From Ophiura sarsii (lineage: Eukaryota; Echinodermata; Ophiuroidea; Amphilepidida; Ophiuridae): DNA of 64,000 bases. The notes beneath the pieces were generated by a model that was not told where the DNA came from, did not search any database, and was given only the letters and a program-made list of their open reading frames with translations. This document shows, in pieces, positions 25,101 through 37,100 of the stretch. Both the position numbers and the translations under genes were made by a program. The stretch is from positions 66,436,919 through 66,500,918 of the forward strand of contig CM069452.1 in the NCBI GenBank assembly GCA_035610835.1, given 5' to 3'. Position 1 is the stretch's first letter, and each line of letters begins with the position of its first letter.

Positions 25101-28100
25101 TTCACATGGAGTTTGCCGCACTTGTATTGCTAGGTCTGCTACTTTGTTCTCATATAAGATGAAGTCTCCCGGGTCAGTAAACACTATACTCGATGTGTCA
25201 AATGCTGTGTAGAATCCACCACTGGAGACAGAACAATGTCGTATTGGAGTCAATGGATTACGGTTAGTGACTGGAAGTGAGCAGTCTTCTCCGAGCCATC
25301 CATCAGTACAGAAACTACACACAGAGTCACCTTTGTAGTTGGAATGGCATTCACATATGCCAGTGTCTTGCAAGCAGCTTCCATGTTGATTACAAGATGA
25401 CAGAGTACCACCTGGACAAACCTCTGTACAAGAGTCACCCCAGTATCCCTGGTTACAATGACAAGATTTCTGTTGGGTCATATTGGAATTCAGCTGATTT
25501 GTAAAGAAACATTGTACAGTGCAGTCTACACCAGTCCAAACTGGAAATTGTATATCTAAGAAGGCATTACATGCATCTTTCGCTGGCCAGAAGTCTGCTG
25601 GAAGTTTGAATGTTATGGAGCAGAAATCGGACAGAGCAATTGTAACAGAGAGTGCACTGTGTTGAGTTCTTGAAAGTCCATAATCACGTATACATGAGAT
25701 CAAGTAGTAGTCAAATGTAGTTGCTTCAAGGGAACATTGACTCATCATGGTAGAGGATGCTATGACACTAGTACATAGATTGGTTACTTGGTCTTCCCAG
25801 ATGGTATCTGAGAATGTGTATGTGTAGGTTATATCTAGAAAAGCGATGTACGCATAGGAGAATCTCCATGTTGGGATATTTGTAGTCCATGTTTGGAAAA
25901 TGAAATGCAAGTTGACTCCTCCTACCAGGTCATAAATCACATCTCCCTGTCCTTCATTGAATTTCCACAGACCAGACAGATAGCTTTCACTAGGTTGGTA
26001 GTTTCTGCCAAAATTACTTTCTATATCAAATACCGTCAGTGCTTGTTTCCATATACGCAACGCATCTATATTGCCAATGAAACTCTTGGATGTTGGTGGT
26101 ACTTCATTTCCATTACCTGATGGCTGCCATCTCCCAATTGCAAGATATCCACCAGGTACAAATATTGTAGTTCCTTGATTTACTTGCATGGATTTTTGAA
26201 GGATGCCGCCATTGGATTTAGTCAAAAATATTTCCAAATATGTCAGCCTCCTCTTCCACACGATGGTAATTTGATTCCATACGTTCAGTTCTGCAATCAG
26301 TTCAGTGTCAAATATCTCCCCAGCAATGTCAATTCTGATTGTGACATCTAGGTAAATGCTGAAACTTGTCATCGTACTATAAGATAGGATTATACCATCA
26401 CTTCTTTCAGCTTTGAAGAATAATTCTATGGTTACATCTGCATCATCATCGAAGGCATCTTCTAAAGCATCGGAAGACAGGTAACTATCATCAAGATGGA
26501 GGCAATACTCTGCTCCTGTCACATCATGCTGTTCATGGTAGTTCCTCTTCTTGAAGAGGGGTTGGAATAAACTTTGCCTTTCAGGAACAAGCCATAATGA
26601 ATTCTTTACAGCATAGTCTCTATCTGTGATGTCATTAGTGCTGTTACCATCGCAAGAACCACATATTCCATGGGAGTCTTTACAAAGTGTTGAAAGCTGC
26701 TGAATAAGTACATTCAATGCCCTATCTATTATTCTCACATGAAGGGTAATGTTGGCTGAGTTGATACTTGCAACTTGATACTCCAGAGATGATATGTGTC
26801 TGAACATAAAATGTTGCATGGTGTGAGAGGTACCATCATAGGACACTGGTTGACCATCTTCCCATAGCAGTAGCTGACTATCTGTTGTATATCCAGCACG
26901 CATCAACACTGTCTCTCCTTGATTACGCATAGCAACAGCTGTTACACATGAAGACTGATCATAGCAGGGTAACACCCTAATCTGAACTTCAAATTCAGCA
27001 TTCTGAACCAGGTAGTATTCCCCAACATCCTTGAAATCAAATCGAGCACCATCAAATATTGTATAATGGCCTTGTCCAAACATGTTACACACAGGTTTTG
27101 TTGTATTGACTTCTTGTTCTGGTTCACTAACTGAACACTCATCTCCACTCCAACCTGATGCACATTTAGTACAATTATTTTCATCCGACCAGGTCAAATC
27201 ACACTTACAACGTCCAGTTTCTTGAACACACACACCATGATTATTACAGGGCTCTTCAATTCCTCCAGGGCATATTTCTGTACAAGATCCTCCCCAGTAT
27301 CCTACATCACAAGAACAGGTTTCAGTCTCTACATTGTAGGTACCGAACACACAGATGTCCTTCAAACAGCCTAGTTCCTTCAACTTGTCAGGATCAGTGA
27401 TGTTACTACAGAGATCACTTAGTGGTGGATTAGACAGGTACAGGGCAGCTTCACAGTAAGTAGAGTATGCACGTACTGATACTAATGATGTCTGAAGGTC
27501 AGAATCACTGGCAACATCCAGTAAACATGAATGGTAGTAGAATTGTGACAGAGGCAATCCAAGTGAATTACACTGCTGAGCTACATCACCCTCTAATAGT
27601 AAGCTATTGCATTTAGCTTCTGCTTCTGATATTGTAAGATCACTAGAGAACTTCGTGAAGATTCTAGTGATGTAGTCAAATTCTACAGCTTGTTTTTGTT
27701 TAATTGGTACATAAGTCAATTGCCATGTTGGACCAATAACTCCTGGTATGTAGATGTTGCGTGCATGTACCAATTCATTGACAACATGACCTCTTCCAGC
27801 AGACATCTTCCATAGTCCTCCTAAGTATGGAGCATCCTGTTGCACATCCATTTCATAATTCTGCCACACCACAAGAATGTCAAATGTTTTCTTCCAAATT
27901 CTAACTTCATCAATGATCCCTCTATATTCTGTGGCAGGTGGTCTTTCTTGGCTTGGATTTCTGCCTGGTTGCCATCTTCCCAAAGATAAGGTTCCTCCTG
28001 GTTCAAATAGCCCTGTAGACAACACATAACTGAATCCTTTAAGAGACCCATCGTCAGATATGTAATACAATGTACAGCTCCCTGTGCCTCTCATATACAT

Positions 28101-31100
28101 AAATGATATGAATCCCCACTTCTCAGTCTGGGTGACTATCTTGGTATCTATGATTTCTGTGTTGAAATGAATTTTGAGTGAGACATCATTTGTGATGGCA
28201 AACGTGTAGATGTCAAGGTAGGACAAAAGAGTACCACCAAAAAGGTGTGGTTCATCTCCTTTGAATAGAAACTCAATGGTGACATCTTCTTCGGGATCAA
28301 ATGAGTATGTCAAAGGATCACTGACACATCCTGTGCTGTCAAAATATAGGGCATAGCCAGCTGGTAACTGTACGTCATGGATAAAATGTGTAGTTTCTCC
28401 TGGAGGAATCTTGCAGGAGTCTGCAAAAGGACCATTGATAATCCCATAGGTGACATCACTTGCAAGAATATATTCACCGTTTCCAAGTTTGAAGTCGTCA
28501 TCGATGTTACTATTGCAATTTCCACAGAGTGTGTTATTCACTGATAGACAGCTGCTTCTTGTCAGTACCACCTGGACATCTATGAAGTAGTCATGTACAT
28601 CTACCGTTATGTTACTGATACCTGAATGCTGCAACTCATATGTGGTGGGAGAGTTCCTTACAAGCACATGTCCTGATGTGAAATGGAAGTCTTCTACTAG
28701 AATAATCTCCTCACCATCCAGCCACAGTTTATGTTCCTCATCAGCATCCTTTGGTGCTGTGAATGTTACATTATTAGTAGGAAGATGAATCCAAAGAGCA
28801 TCTGTACATATTGTGTTGTCTCCACAAGGTACTTGATGGACATACACAGATGAATCTTCTGATTTTGATAATACAAATTCTCCTTGTGTGTCCATGTTAT
28901 AGGCAATGCCATCAAACATCAAATAGTGTCCGTAACTGAACATTGAGCAAACAGCAAATGAGGTTTCAGGTTTAAGATAGATTTTGACTGTTGAGCAATC
29001 TGGGCCCATCCAACCTTCAGCACAAGCTGAGCAGTCACTGCCTGTATAGTAAACTGGACAACTACATGATCCATCAGTTTCCAAGCAGTATCCATGGTTA
29101 CTGCAAGGTGTGGCTGCTCCACCATCACATTGAACATTGCAATCAGATCCCAAGAATCCTGGATAGCAGGTACAAACCTCTTGCTTGTCCTTCTCTGAGT
29201 AGCCTGATATGCATGGAATGTCACAGTAACTGCCTATCCAATACAGGAATTTCCTGTTTTTATAACTATGGCACAATGATTGTGCTGGCCATGTTATAGT
29301 CTCTTCCACATGCTGGCAGTGATCACTGTAGGCTAACAATACTTCCATAGTCTTTGCCAAGTTGTTGCTGTTGGCTCCATCTCGCTGACATATGAGGTTG
29401 TAGTAATCGGCTAGGGATAGATCGAGACAAGCGTTGTTGAAATAAGTTGACAAAATAGTATCAGAACAAAATATGTTTGCTTTACCCTCAAATTCATCAG
29501 ATGTGAAGATTACATTGTATCTCGTCCTTGTATCAATGGTAGTGCTGTATTCCAGATTGGCAGATGAGAACAACCAGAGAGGAGTTCTCCATGGTTTTAC
29601 TGGCATAAACAAGGTACCTTGGGATACTACATCATATAAAACGGCACCCTGTCCTTCATTCAGTGGCCAATAACTTGCCAAATCAGCTGCAGTAGGATAT
29701 GTATAAAGTCCAATGTGGTTCAACAGTTCTGATCTTTGGAAGTACCTCTTCCATATTTTCAGATCATCAATCCATCCAGTAAATCCTTTGTATGGTAGAC
29801 TGCCTTCAAATCCAATGGGTGGGTTCCACTGTCCCATCGTTAAAATCCCACCAGGTGCTAAGATGTTGATGACTCCAAAATTGAAGATATGGATATGACT
29901 ATCTCCAGATGGGGAAAAGCAGTAAAGCTGCAAGAGTTTTGTTGACTTCTGCCACACAATGGCTGTGTGGTACCAGATTTTGGTTTCTAGGTTAAACTCT
30001 GTAAAAAACTCATGATGTCCGTAAGACATCTTCAGACTGTTCTTACATCGTATAAAAGCGAGAGTGTTTTGCAAGGTGTAAGACAAAATGACTCCACAGT
30101 CACTCTCATTCGGATCAATTTTTAGTAGGAATTCGATAGTCACGTCAGAATCTGAAAAAGTATTCAATACTCCAGATTTAGCTCCAGTGTCGTTGAAAAA
30201 CAATGCGTATCCAGCTCCAGAGTTTGCGATATCACGTGCCTCGGCATATTGGCCATAATTGTAGACAAATAGAGATGGGATTGTATTGACACTCCAAGAT
30301 GGCCCAAATACTTCATGAAGATTACCTTGGCTCAATTCTATGGTTGCATTGTCACCTGTTCCGACAATATTGCCATCTCTAGTTATAAAATCATTCCACT
30401 GTTGGCCATCGCAGCTTCCAAGTAGGCCATGGAATGTTGTGCATGTAGATGGAATACTCCTGGCACGTATATCTAGATAACATCCTCTGATGTGTATATC
30501 CACATATAAGACATCAGTAGCATAGATTTGATAATGGTCATATGCGATGCGAGTTATGTAATAGATCCCAACCAAATGCCGTGTATTTCCTATAGGTGAT
30601 TCTATTCCGTTTACCCAAACATACCCATGAAGTTCATCATCAGTATAACCTCCATGTATTGTCACCGTTGTTTCATGGTTCAACTGAACAGCAAATGCAT
30701 TGACACAGGTACTATAGGAATCTGGAAAGCATGGTACCAGTCTTATTTCAGCATCAATGTTTTCAGTATTAAAGAGTACATGCTCTCCAATTCCATAGTA
30801 GGTATACATGGACCCATCAAATGTGGTAAAGTGACCCTGCCCATACACCATTCCATAGTGGTATCCTTGAGCATTATTTGGTATTGCAGTTAAAGCAACA
30901 GAGCAATCCACACCTGTCCACCCCTCTTCACAAGTCTTGCAGTCCGGAGTCTCTTCAAGACCCACCCTACATGTACAATTACCATCCACAGGGTCGCATT
31001 TTCCATTTCCATAGCAGGGGTTGTCACCTCCACCTGTGCACTCGTTTTCACAACAGGAGCCCCAGTAACCATGGAGACACTCACAGAATCCTGGATCAGT

Positions 31101-34100
31101 TTCATTTGCCTGTCTTCTCTGTGAAAACAAAGTAATATAAAGTTTAATATTTTTCAGCTTCATTCCATAATTTTTCCATGCAACAATATCAGAGAAGGCA
31201 ACAAAAGAGATTGCAAATATGTACATGGCCAACACAATAAAAAAAATAAAAAAAATTATTGTTAGGCTCATTTTTGCATTCTGTCTATGTTTTTTTCCTA
31301 TGTCATAAAATAATTATTCTATGCAGTATGTGTTTGCTTCTTATTTCGTTGTTTGTGCTCATTACAGATGTTGCCTACACACAGCACATAAACCACAACT
31401 ATTTAATCTGACAGGGGTTTGAATAATGTGCGAGTTACGAGTTGCGAGTGCGAGTTGCGAGTACGAGTTGCGAGTTCAAATTTGCGAGTTGCGAGTTTAG
31501 TTTGCGAGTTGATAGCTGCAAGTTGCGAGTCGAAAAATGGGAGTTAAAATTTGCGAGTTGAACAAAGCGAGTTGCGAATTTCTCATATTTAAGAGATAAT
31601 TTTTGTTGTTGTAATTTTCCAATGGTAGGCCTACTTGTCGTAGATATTAGTCAATAACCGCTGGTCCAAGATTTCGACGGGATGTCCATTAATGTTGGGT
31701 CAAAGGTCATCCATGGGGTCATATTACGAAACTTGGTGGGATGGATCATTTTTCCATGGGAAACATGTTGGAGGTCATTATTCATGTTGGAGGTCACCAT
31801 TTTGGGGTCAGAGGTCATCTAGAGGTCAGGTTATGAAATTTGGTGGAAACGTACACTTGATGGAGGTCACCTCTTTTGGGTTAGAGGTCATCCTGGGGTC
31901 AAATTATGAAACTGTAGTGACCATTGGCTTGCAGAACATGGTAAAGTTCATGGTGGTGGGGTTGGAGATTATCTAGAGGTCAACATTTGACATTTTGGTT
32001 TTAGTGAACAGGTCTTGACATGGGGAACATGTTAACGGCCATCCTCAATGCATTGAAGATTCCACTTGGGAACGTCAGAAATATCCGTCGATCCGTTTCG
32101 ACGCCACGCCCAACTGATCTTGATGCTTTATGACTCTGTTGGGTAGTCATTGGCTGATCATTTTACTGCTAAAACTTGTTTGTATCCATCAGTTATTGTG
32201 TGCTTATCTCTTTTTCTATAACATTGATCTTTCTTTGTGTATTATGTGTCATTGCCCGCAGAAAAGTTTGAGGAGAGACAACACAACGATCTGGTATTGG
32301 TAGCAATTTGGCTGCCTACCACAACTCTTTTATCATTTATTCTATCAAACAGTAGCATATTTAAATTCGCACGCGCATCGGCCACGGCCACCTTTACAAC
32401 GATTTGACAAGATTATTTATATAACGAGTTACAAAATTGGCTCTGAGCCTTGTGCGTGTTGCGTGAAATAACATACAAAGATTCACAATTGTATGACAAT
32501 AACACTAACAGTGATTGGTTGTCCCGATTGCAAAGCCAAACTACCATTAAGTAAGGATGGACTCCCGTATAAAAATAACAGGAATTTTTGATAACTAGAT
32601 TTCACCTTGTACATACAAAGATTCACAATTTGATGACAATATTGCAAAGCCAACCTACCATTAAGTAAGAATGGACTCCCGCATAAAACTGACCGGAATT
32701 TTGGATAACTAGATTTCACCTTGTCACTGACATTTTTGAAAATGGTCCTGAAAACATGTATCATTAATATCTTTATTATTGCAATACTTTAATTTAAAGC
32801 CCGAAATAAATTCTTGTTAATGAGCCAGCCCAACATAGACAAAGGCAGGACGGCGACTACATATTATGACGACACCAATTTTAATACATTAAATACCTTT
32901 GAATTTCGTCTTCATTTTCATAACACTTCACCTGGGACTTTTTCTCCTGCAACTTTATGTTTTCCCCTGTATGGGATTTTTTTTCTTGAAAATGCTAATT
33001 TAATTTGACTAAAGTGATAATTTTAGACAATTATTTGGCCAGGAAACGAAACCCGCCCGACCTGTGTTGTGTTGTGAAATTACATCATTTCAACCATCAT
33101 TTACATATTTATCATCAATTTTGATAGTCCTGGCTCCACGTCATTTTATGAACTGAGGGCACACACCCGACCCCACGACTTAAAAAAAAAAAAGGGCACC
33201 TCCCGCTTTGAATTAATAGGTGGGTTTTCACGAACCGGACCTCCCATTTCAACCAACATTTACATATTTTTCATCAATTTTGATAGTCCAGGCCCCACGT
33301 CGTTTACGAACTGAGGGCGCACAACCGACCCCACGTCTTAAAAAAACTGAGGGCACCTCCCGCCTTGCAATAATAGGGCGGTGGGTGGGTTTTTACTAAC
33401 CGGACCTCCCATTTCAACCAACGTTTACATATTTATCATTAATTGATAGTCCAGGCCCCACGTCGTTTACGAAGTGAGGGCACACACCCCAACCCCACGT
33501 CTTAAAGAAAAAAGAACTGAGGGCACCTGCCCGCCTTAAACTAATATGGTGGTGGGTGGTGTTTTTTCTAACCGGACCTCCGTTGGGGATGGCAGCCAAA
33601 ATGCGAATGGGGCTGATACAATATTCAGATCGAGATCAGCCGAAACAAACCGCGGGAAAACCCCGGAAGTGGTAGCTCAAAATGACCGCGAAACAGTTTG
33701 AGCGCGCCAAGCATAGAAAGGCAGAAACTTTCGGCCGGCAACTCTGTTCTCCTTGCATGCACGTCGGAAAACTTAATTATACTACCGTGTCTTGGTGCAC
33801 AAGATAATGATGCAATTGGGGTCCCCCTCCACATACTATCACCCACTGGACAGCAATCATGTTGTAAGCAAAAAAAAAAATTTTTTTTTGGGGGGGGGGC
33901 AAAGTCACTGAATGGGGCCCCTTTCCCCTCCACATACCCCCTCTAGCACCACCACTGGGCAGAAATTGGGAAAAGTCTCTGATTTGCCTCAAACCTGCTC
34001 TGGTCTGTTCATAATTTTTTTAAAGTTTATTACAATATTTCAACTCGTAAATATGAGAAACTCGCAACTCGCATTTTTCAACTCGCAAATTTTAACTTGC

Positions 34101-37100
34101 ATTTTTCAACTCGTAACTCGCAGCTATCAACTCGCAACTTGCGTTATCAACTCGCAACTCGCACATTTGAACTCGCAACTCACATCTCGCAACTCGCAAA
34201 ATCAAACCTCGACCCATCTGACAGAATACCCACCTGCTCTTCAGGAATTTCATCTCCAGTACAAGGGAGGTCAAATAGAGGTGAGGCCATTATCTCAAAC
34301 CTCATATTGGACAAAGGATATGCTAGGTACCATGTCACTACATCAGTCTCTGTTGATAACCTGCAATATCAAGCAAGATAAGGCAACTAGTTACATAATC
34401 ACCCTTGACTTTGGCTCAACATACCTAATTAAGTACCAAATTTGGTACCAAATTTGAACTCACAAATGCTATAATTTGACTAAAACCACAAAATTTTAGA
34501 ACAAACGGGAGTTGGCCCTGTGAATACAAAAGCATCAAAACTTGGATCTTATCAAAGAAGTTCTTGTCAAACCCAAAAATTGCATAGCATGAAAACAGGA
34601 TTTACTTGATTTGTTACTTACATGAACAAAGTCAATTGGGATTTCTTGCTAAGATTAATTCTCAATAATAATAATACTGATTAATATTTCAGTATAACAT
34701 CTTTCTTGTCATGTATATGGTTTGAGATTTTTATCCAAGTTAAATACAACAAATTAGTTTTTCGAAATTATTTCAATGGTTAATGGCTAGTGTTGCTGAC
34801 TATTTGTATCTACTGCCTCATTCTGTTGAATGGATTTCAGAAGCTTATTAAAATTACTACATAATAGGCGTATGATACCTACCTGACACTGAATACATTT
34901 GTGTGATTTCCAGGTGCAAATTTAGTTGGTTGACCCATATCCTCCACAGCGGCACTACTTGATACAACCGACACAATCTCAAACCTATTATCAGCTCCAA
35001 TAGGTAAATATATATTGTGTGGATTGGAATTGTTGTAACTAAACCATGCTATGTAGCCGGTGCCATTCTGCTCTGGTGAAACACATTCTAGGATGGGTTC
35101 CAGTGGTGCTTGGCCTCCTTCCCCATCAAATGGGTCTTTGTATTTACCTTGGCCTACTGTGCAGCAGATAGAACAATGACCAGCACCAGCAAAACCTGTC
35201 AAGTAATAATAAAAGCAGGGATTATAAAACATCAACCAATAAGAGGACCTTGTTTTCTATCCAGAGAATATAAAGAGAGACTCTATCAAATGAATCTGAA
35301 GTCTGTTTGAAATGGACAAAGAGATAAGCACAAACAAGATGGATACAAACAAGTTTTAGCAGTAAAATGATCAGCCAATGACTACCCAACAGAGTCACAA
35401 AAACATCAAGATCAGTTGGGATGACATTGAAAAAGAATAACCTCCCCCTCCCCCCCCCCCCACCCCCACCCCCACCCCCACCCCCCCCCCCCCCCCCGCT
35501 CTAAAGCATAATTTTTTTGGAAAATCTTGTGGGTGGTTTTTTTCAGCTCTTCTACATCAAACATTTTTTCTTCTCAGACCCTATTCCAAATCTGTTCTTC
35601 AAGACCCCCAATTCGCTCCTCATTTCACCCATTCATCCAGACCCTACTTTTAAAATTTGGGGTCGCTCACCTACCAAAATGAAAGTTGAGTGCCCTTTGG
35701 GCATTAAACTAACCTGCTTTGCACATCTTACAGTCTGGTAGAGCCCATCCTTGCAGACATTCATCACAACTAGCCCCAGTCCAGTACCCATGCTCCTCAT
35801 CCACATAGCATTCACACTCACTACCCCCTGGTTCTGTTGCATAGCCATTCTGGCATATCACACCACAGTTAGTTTCCCAGCCTATGTAACCCTCCTCACA
35901 GTGTTCACATTGGTCTCCAGTGAAACGAGGCAGGCAACGTTCACAGGCTTCACCATCAAAACCATGCTCGCATACACATTGTGGAACGTCACCAGTCAAT
36001 GTGCAGTTTCCTGTAGATGTGGACAATTATTGCATTACAGATCTATTACAATCACTTATATCGACATTGCCCACACTCTATTTGGAGATGGTAAAAAGTA
36101 TAGTACCCAAATTACATTTCTAATAATTTGTGAAGTGAGATCAATTACTTTTTATCAAAGTGTCACAGTTTTGTACATGCACCTTTCCAACATCAGATAA
36201 GTTTAAAACATTTGTTTAATTAAATACACAATGAAAGCCTTACCAAATGTACAAAATTCAAACCAAACTAATAATATTCCCAAGAACAAGACCTATTAAA
36301 GTTACTCCATTTCTAACATGATGCCTCTTGTTGGACCAAGTTGGTATAAAAGTACAATAATTTTGTAAGGATTCAATTTATTTCTCAAAACAGGGCCCTG
36401 AATTTTCTTCTACACCCGGGCCAGTTCTTGGCAGCCCTGAATATTCAGATGACTGCAAAGTGTAGGAATTCTGCATTGATTATAAATATTGGTACTCGTA
36501 CTACAGACCTTTTTTCAATTCAATTCACATTACGGTTCCGTTCCCTGTATATTCTGAGATTTTCATGACCACGGCTATGGGGCAGTATCCGCGATTACAA
36601 ATCAATTTCCTCCCAACTCTTTAGTTATTGCACCAGCTGTCAGTGGCTACGGCGCTTTGGGTACCTGCTCCGGCAGTTCCGACGCTGGTTTTGACTAGGG
36701 TTTTTGTAGCAAGGCCTTCACACTAGAGTGCGGGTCATTGTGAAATTTACTCAATGCAGATTTTGTTGATTTTTCGTGATTTTAGGGACAGAAATGAATA
36801 AATGACATAATATACCCACAAATTGTTTTTCGAACGAGCAATTTCGGTTGTATACATCCAATGTAATATGAAAAAGAATTCATTTCGCAGTAATAAATTT
36901 AAAATTCTCTCTCCCAACTCTCTGAGTTATTGCGAAACCATGTGGATTGCCTACGGCGCTTCTAAGTAAATCCGCTTCGACCGTTGGTGCAGGGGCGACT
37001 TGGTATTTTGGCAGGAAGGCTCTCACACTTGTGAAGATACATAAATGCAGATTTGGCTGATTTTCGTTATTTAAGGTACAAAAATGAACAATTGAGATAA

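Larger units (their letters stand above)
11272..31118 (-). other. Protein repeat array 3: nine EGF2-VWD-LamG-C8 units
   Basis: Nine consecutive units across exons 19-23, each about 615-670 residues. The order is fixed: two EGF-like modules, VWD-like, LamG/pentraxin-like (ConA fold), C8-like. In mucins, zonadhesin, tectorins and SCO-spondin the canonical order is VWD-C8-TIL. Here LamG separates VWD from C8, and EGF modules stand where TIL would be. The array runs straight into the membrane helix. Confidence 0.9.

Noticed and set aside
23184..31271. Independent secreted gene starting at 31271
   Set aside because: The leader is a T-rich intron translation, the acceptor and phase match exon 18, and the donor at 23231 leads in frame to exon 20; kept only as a low-probability alternative start.
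33912..34457. Plus-strand open frame with repeated NSQL peptides
   Set aside because: It translates the AACTCGC short-repeat array and antisense of exon 18; no domain.
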